A stretch of DNA of 64,000 nucleotides from Theristus sp. LFF4_11 (Eukaryota; Nematoda; Chromadorea; Monhysterida; Xyalidae), in the NCBI GenBank assembly GCA_030248135.1, contig JASANC010002569.1, forward strand, positions 110,692-174,691, read 5' to 3'. The translations under genes were made by a program, and so were the position numbers. The notes under the pieces were generated by a model. That model was not told the origin of the DNA, did not search any database, and was given only the letters and a program-made list of their open reading frames with translations. Below, piece by piece: positions 53,001 to 64,000 of this stretch. The first letter of the stretch is position 1. Every line of letters begins with the position of its first letter.

Positions 53001-53785
53001 AATTAGTAGAACTTTCAAATTTTGATCAATTCAGTTTCGAAGTTCGCAATCACGAGTTTGTGATTGGAATTTGTGAAAAGTCGAAAATTCTACCAATTCA
53101 ATTTTTTATTGACCTATTGTGCAAAATCACAATATATCCGAACACAATATTTATTCGATGACAGTTCTCTTTTCATAGTTAAAAATTTTAAACACCTTGT
53201 ATCACATCATAATGAACATATTCGTTCAGCAAAACCAAAAAATGCGAGGTGTCAACAATAAAACTCTTGTTGTATTTGGTATAGTTTCGTTTGCACTCTT
53301 TGCAATAATCAGAAAGTCAATAATTGACACTTGCACTGCAAAACTAAAAAAATAGAGCATACTGATTGGCTACGGTCTCTAGTTACGGTCATTGTTACAT
53401 CAAGCTCATAACATGAGCATGTCAAATCAAAACAAAAACAAAGTTAAAATCTGATCGGCAAAAAACGCTGGTGAACAAAAAATGAACTTTCGGTTTTGTT
53501 TTCTCAACCCGACGCAGTCAATGTCATCATGAATGCCGTCATACTTTTACTTCAATCTGAAAAGTAACGTACTTACCCTTCAAAAGTCGAAAACTGAGTA
53601 ACTTCCCGAACTTCTCTGCTTTACACAACAAAAGCAACCCACATCGCCTCATTCCATGCATATCCATCGAAATTGAACATACAGTGTATATCGATGCAAG
53701 TCAACAAATCAAAACATGCTTCACCAGAGACATTGAGACAACAAGATATTGTTTCTCAGAGACAAACAAATACATTAAGTGTATG
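50097..53785. other. Region upstream of Hint copy A, nothing recognised
   Basis: AT-rich DNA containing the presumed promoter of copy A. No exon, RNA gene or transposon end recognised. Open frames are short. Confidence 0.5.
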
Positions 53786-54022
53786 ACCTATTTTTTCAAA
53801 CGTGTCCCACTGAAATGACGTCATGTGCTGCAAAACATGCGCTTGCTGTTCACAGCAACCAGACTTTCCGTTTAGCTGATGTCTTCCCGTAAACAAATGG
53901 TGAATGTCGAATCAGTCACATCAAACTGACATTTTAGTGCCTGTACTTTGACAAACGGGCGTTTTTAAAGCAAATGATGTCATTTTAGTCCGGACACGTT
54001 TGAATAAATCCACAGTACAATA
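53786..54022 (+). mobile_element. MITE, TGACGTCA family, copy 4
   Basis: TTTTTCAAACGTGTCCCACT, then GAAATGACGTCATGTGC, at the left; TGATGTCATTTTAGTCCG, then GACACGTTTGAATAAATCC, at the right (one base change in the right CRE). It lies about 40 bp downstream of the stop codon of the nuclear-receptor gene, so it may be in or next to the 3' UTR. Confidence 0.85.
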
Positions 54023-54064
54023 TTGTTCCAATAACACAAAAAAAACAACCAGGCCGTGTTTTGC

Positions 54065-62953
<8,889 letters not shown>

Positions 62954-63032
62954 CTGCAATGGTGAGTTTGTGTGTGTGTGTGAAAAAATTTGACGTTACG
63001 AACCGACCAAACCGTGCTTTGGGCGATGTTTT

Positions 63033-63205
63033 GCAGCCAGGGCTAACCCAGAAAAGTGTACAGAGAACGCCGTCGAGTAGGGCGCCCAGGGAGTTTTTCT
63101 CTGTCATTAAATGCCTATGCCCTACACCCCTCCGACGGGGCTCGATCCCCCGAACGCACAGACAAAACGAGTCTAACGTGCTACCACCCAGGCCACAGGG
63201 TGTCA
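63033..63205 (-). repeat. SINE family 2, copy 3
   Basis: Minus strand: GTGGCCTGGGTGGTAGCACG (box A-like, one extra G), GGGGGATCGAGCCCCGTCG (box B-like), then GACGGCGTTCTCTGTACAC. The tail (CAA)n seen in the other two copies is missing here. Confidence 0.78.
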
Positions 63206-63462
63206 CTTCGACTGGAGGCTTCAAAATCTTGAACTTAAAACCACCGTTATGTATTTGAAGTTTTTTGTAAAGTTCATGTTGACTGCTTGTACATAAATCT
63301 ACATTGTAAGTCGATTTTTTCTACCATGTACATACCTGCACATGGATTTTTAAATACTGCAGGTGTATCCCATATGCCAGCCACTATGCAATGTATATCC
63401 CAATTTCTTTCACATGGCATAATTTTACGAAAGAGATGCAGGATCATGGGAAAAATTTCAAA

Positions 63463-63530
63463 ACCTCGATTGGGATTCGAATCGAACCATGTTTTCCGGA
63501 CTTTTTTGCCTTAGACCACTTATGCCACAT
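63463..63530 (-). repeat. tRNA-like sequence
   Basis: Minus strand: GTGGCATAAGTGGTCTAAGG (box A-like) followed by CATGGTTCGATTCGAATCCC (box B-like). The acceptor arms are not complementary enough for a working tRNA. Possibly the head of another SINE. Confidence 0.4.
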
Positions 63531-64000
63531 CACATGTCATTAACAGCTTTGTTGTCTTTCGGACATAGTGTTTTTCCCTTCACTTCCCATCATTACGATC
63601 ATGCCCCTAAATTTTTGAAAATAATGTCCAAACAAATCAAGCCTCATGCAAGAAACTCACTTCGATGAAAAAACTCTCGATGCACGACTAGTCACATGTG
63701 AATTTGAGATTGAGACACGTGTTTTCTCTAGTTTCCTCAAGTCTCGTGTTTCGTGCTATTTTTTCCAAATCACACATATCGCCGCACATGCGATGCAACC
63801 CATAGTTTGGAAAAAAAACCAGCGCGCAGAATACATGCGTTTCAACAAGTGGTAGTGAGAGTAGCTTCAAATGCAACAACAACAACAATCGCTGAGATAA
63901 CCTTAATCATTATTTAGGTCACGCCTTGGGCACGAGACATTTCACCAGGTATAATCAAGGTGAGGAGGGGGGCAGGTGCAGGTGTAGACAGATATATTCC

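Larger units (their letters stand above)
62954..64000. other. Upstream intron of the nuclear-receptor gene
   Basis: The exon at 62953–62777 starts in phase 1, so an upstream exon is required and none is seen before the window ends. The stretch contains a SINE family 2 copy and a tRNA-like sequence. Confidence 0.6.

Overview
This is an animal genome window of about 38–40% GC, most likely from a nematode outside the Caenorhabditis group. Three signs point there: a MAB-3-type protein with two DM domains, hedgehog-related genes with Hint domains but no Hedge domain, and mostly TTTCAG-type 3' splice sites. No species name can be supported. Only four genes are clear, and all are split into small exons. 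The rest is AT-rich non-coding DNA with many small transposons.

Layout. 1–21.9 kb: no recognisable gene; several inverted-repeat elements and a phased CCAAT/CRE cluster near 15.1 kb. 21.99–25.34 kb (+): a mab-3-like DM-domain gene with a 47-codon CAA tract. 27.37–41.62 kb (-) and 43.12–50.10 kb (-): two tandem paralogous genes. Each encodes a signal peptide, 16 four-cysteine modules (nearly all one per phase-1 exon) and a C-terminal Hint autoprocessing domain of the hedgehog/Hog type. I reconstructed 19 exons (632 residues) and 20 exons (638 residues) with matching exon sizes and phases. 54.07–62.95 kb (-): the ligand-binding part of a COUP-TF/seven-up nuclear receptor whose DNA-binding exons lie beyond the right edge, with an unusual low-complexity tail of about 147 residues.

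The most interesting system is the pair of Hint genes. The architecture (secretion signal, long cysteine-module array, Hint) is not one of the warthog, groundhog, ground-like or quahog layouts I know. The Hint catalytic Cys and His are present at the expected spacing, but the TxxH threonine is Ala in one copy and Ser in the other, and the position of the hedgehog cholesterolysis Asp is His in both. If active, they should cleave and release a secreted cysteine-rich N-terminal fragment, perhaps with a different adduct chemistry.

Mobile DNA is woven through these genes. One intron of the 27–42 kb gene holds a hAT-like insertion with an exact 8-bp target duplication, and a 4.3-kb foldback element containing about 125 copies of a 19-bp satellite whose monomer resembles the terminal repeat around it. 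Other introns hold a Tc1/mariner-like element with long inverted repeats, two tRNA-derived SINE families, a G-tract element, a TGACGTCA-bearing MITE family and a palindromic MITE family. One palindromic MITE may supply the last codons of the mab-3-like gene.
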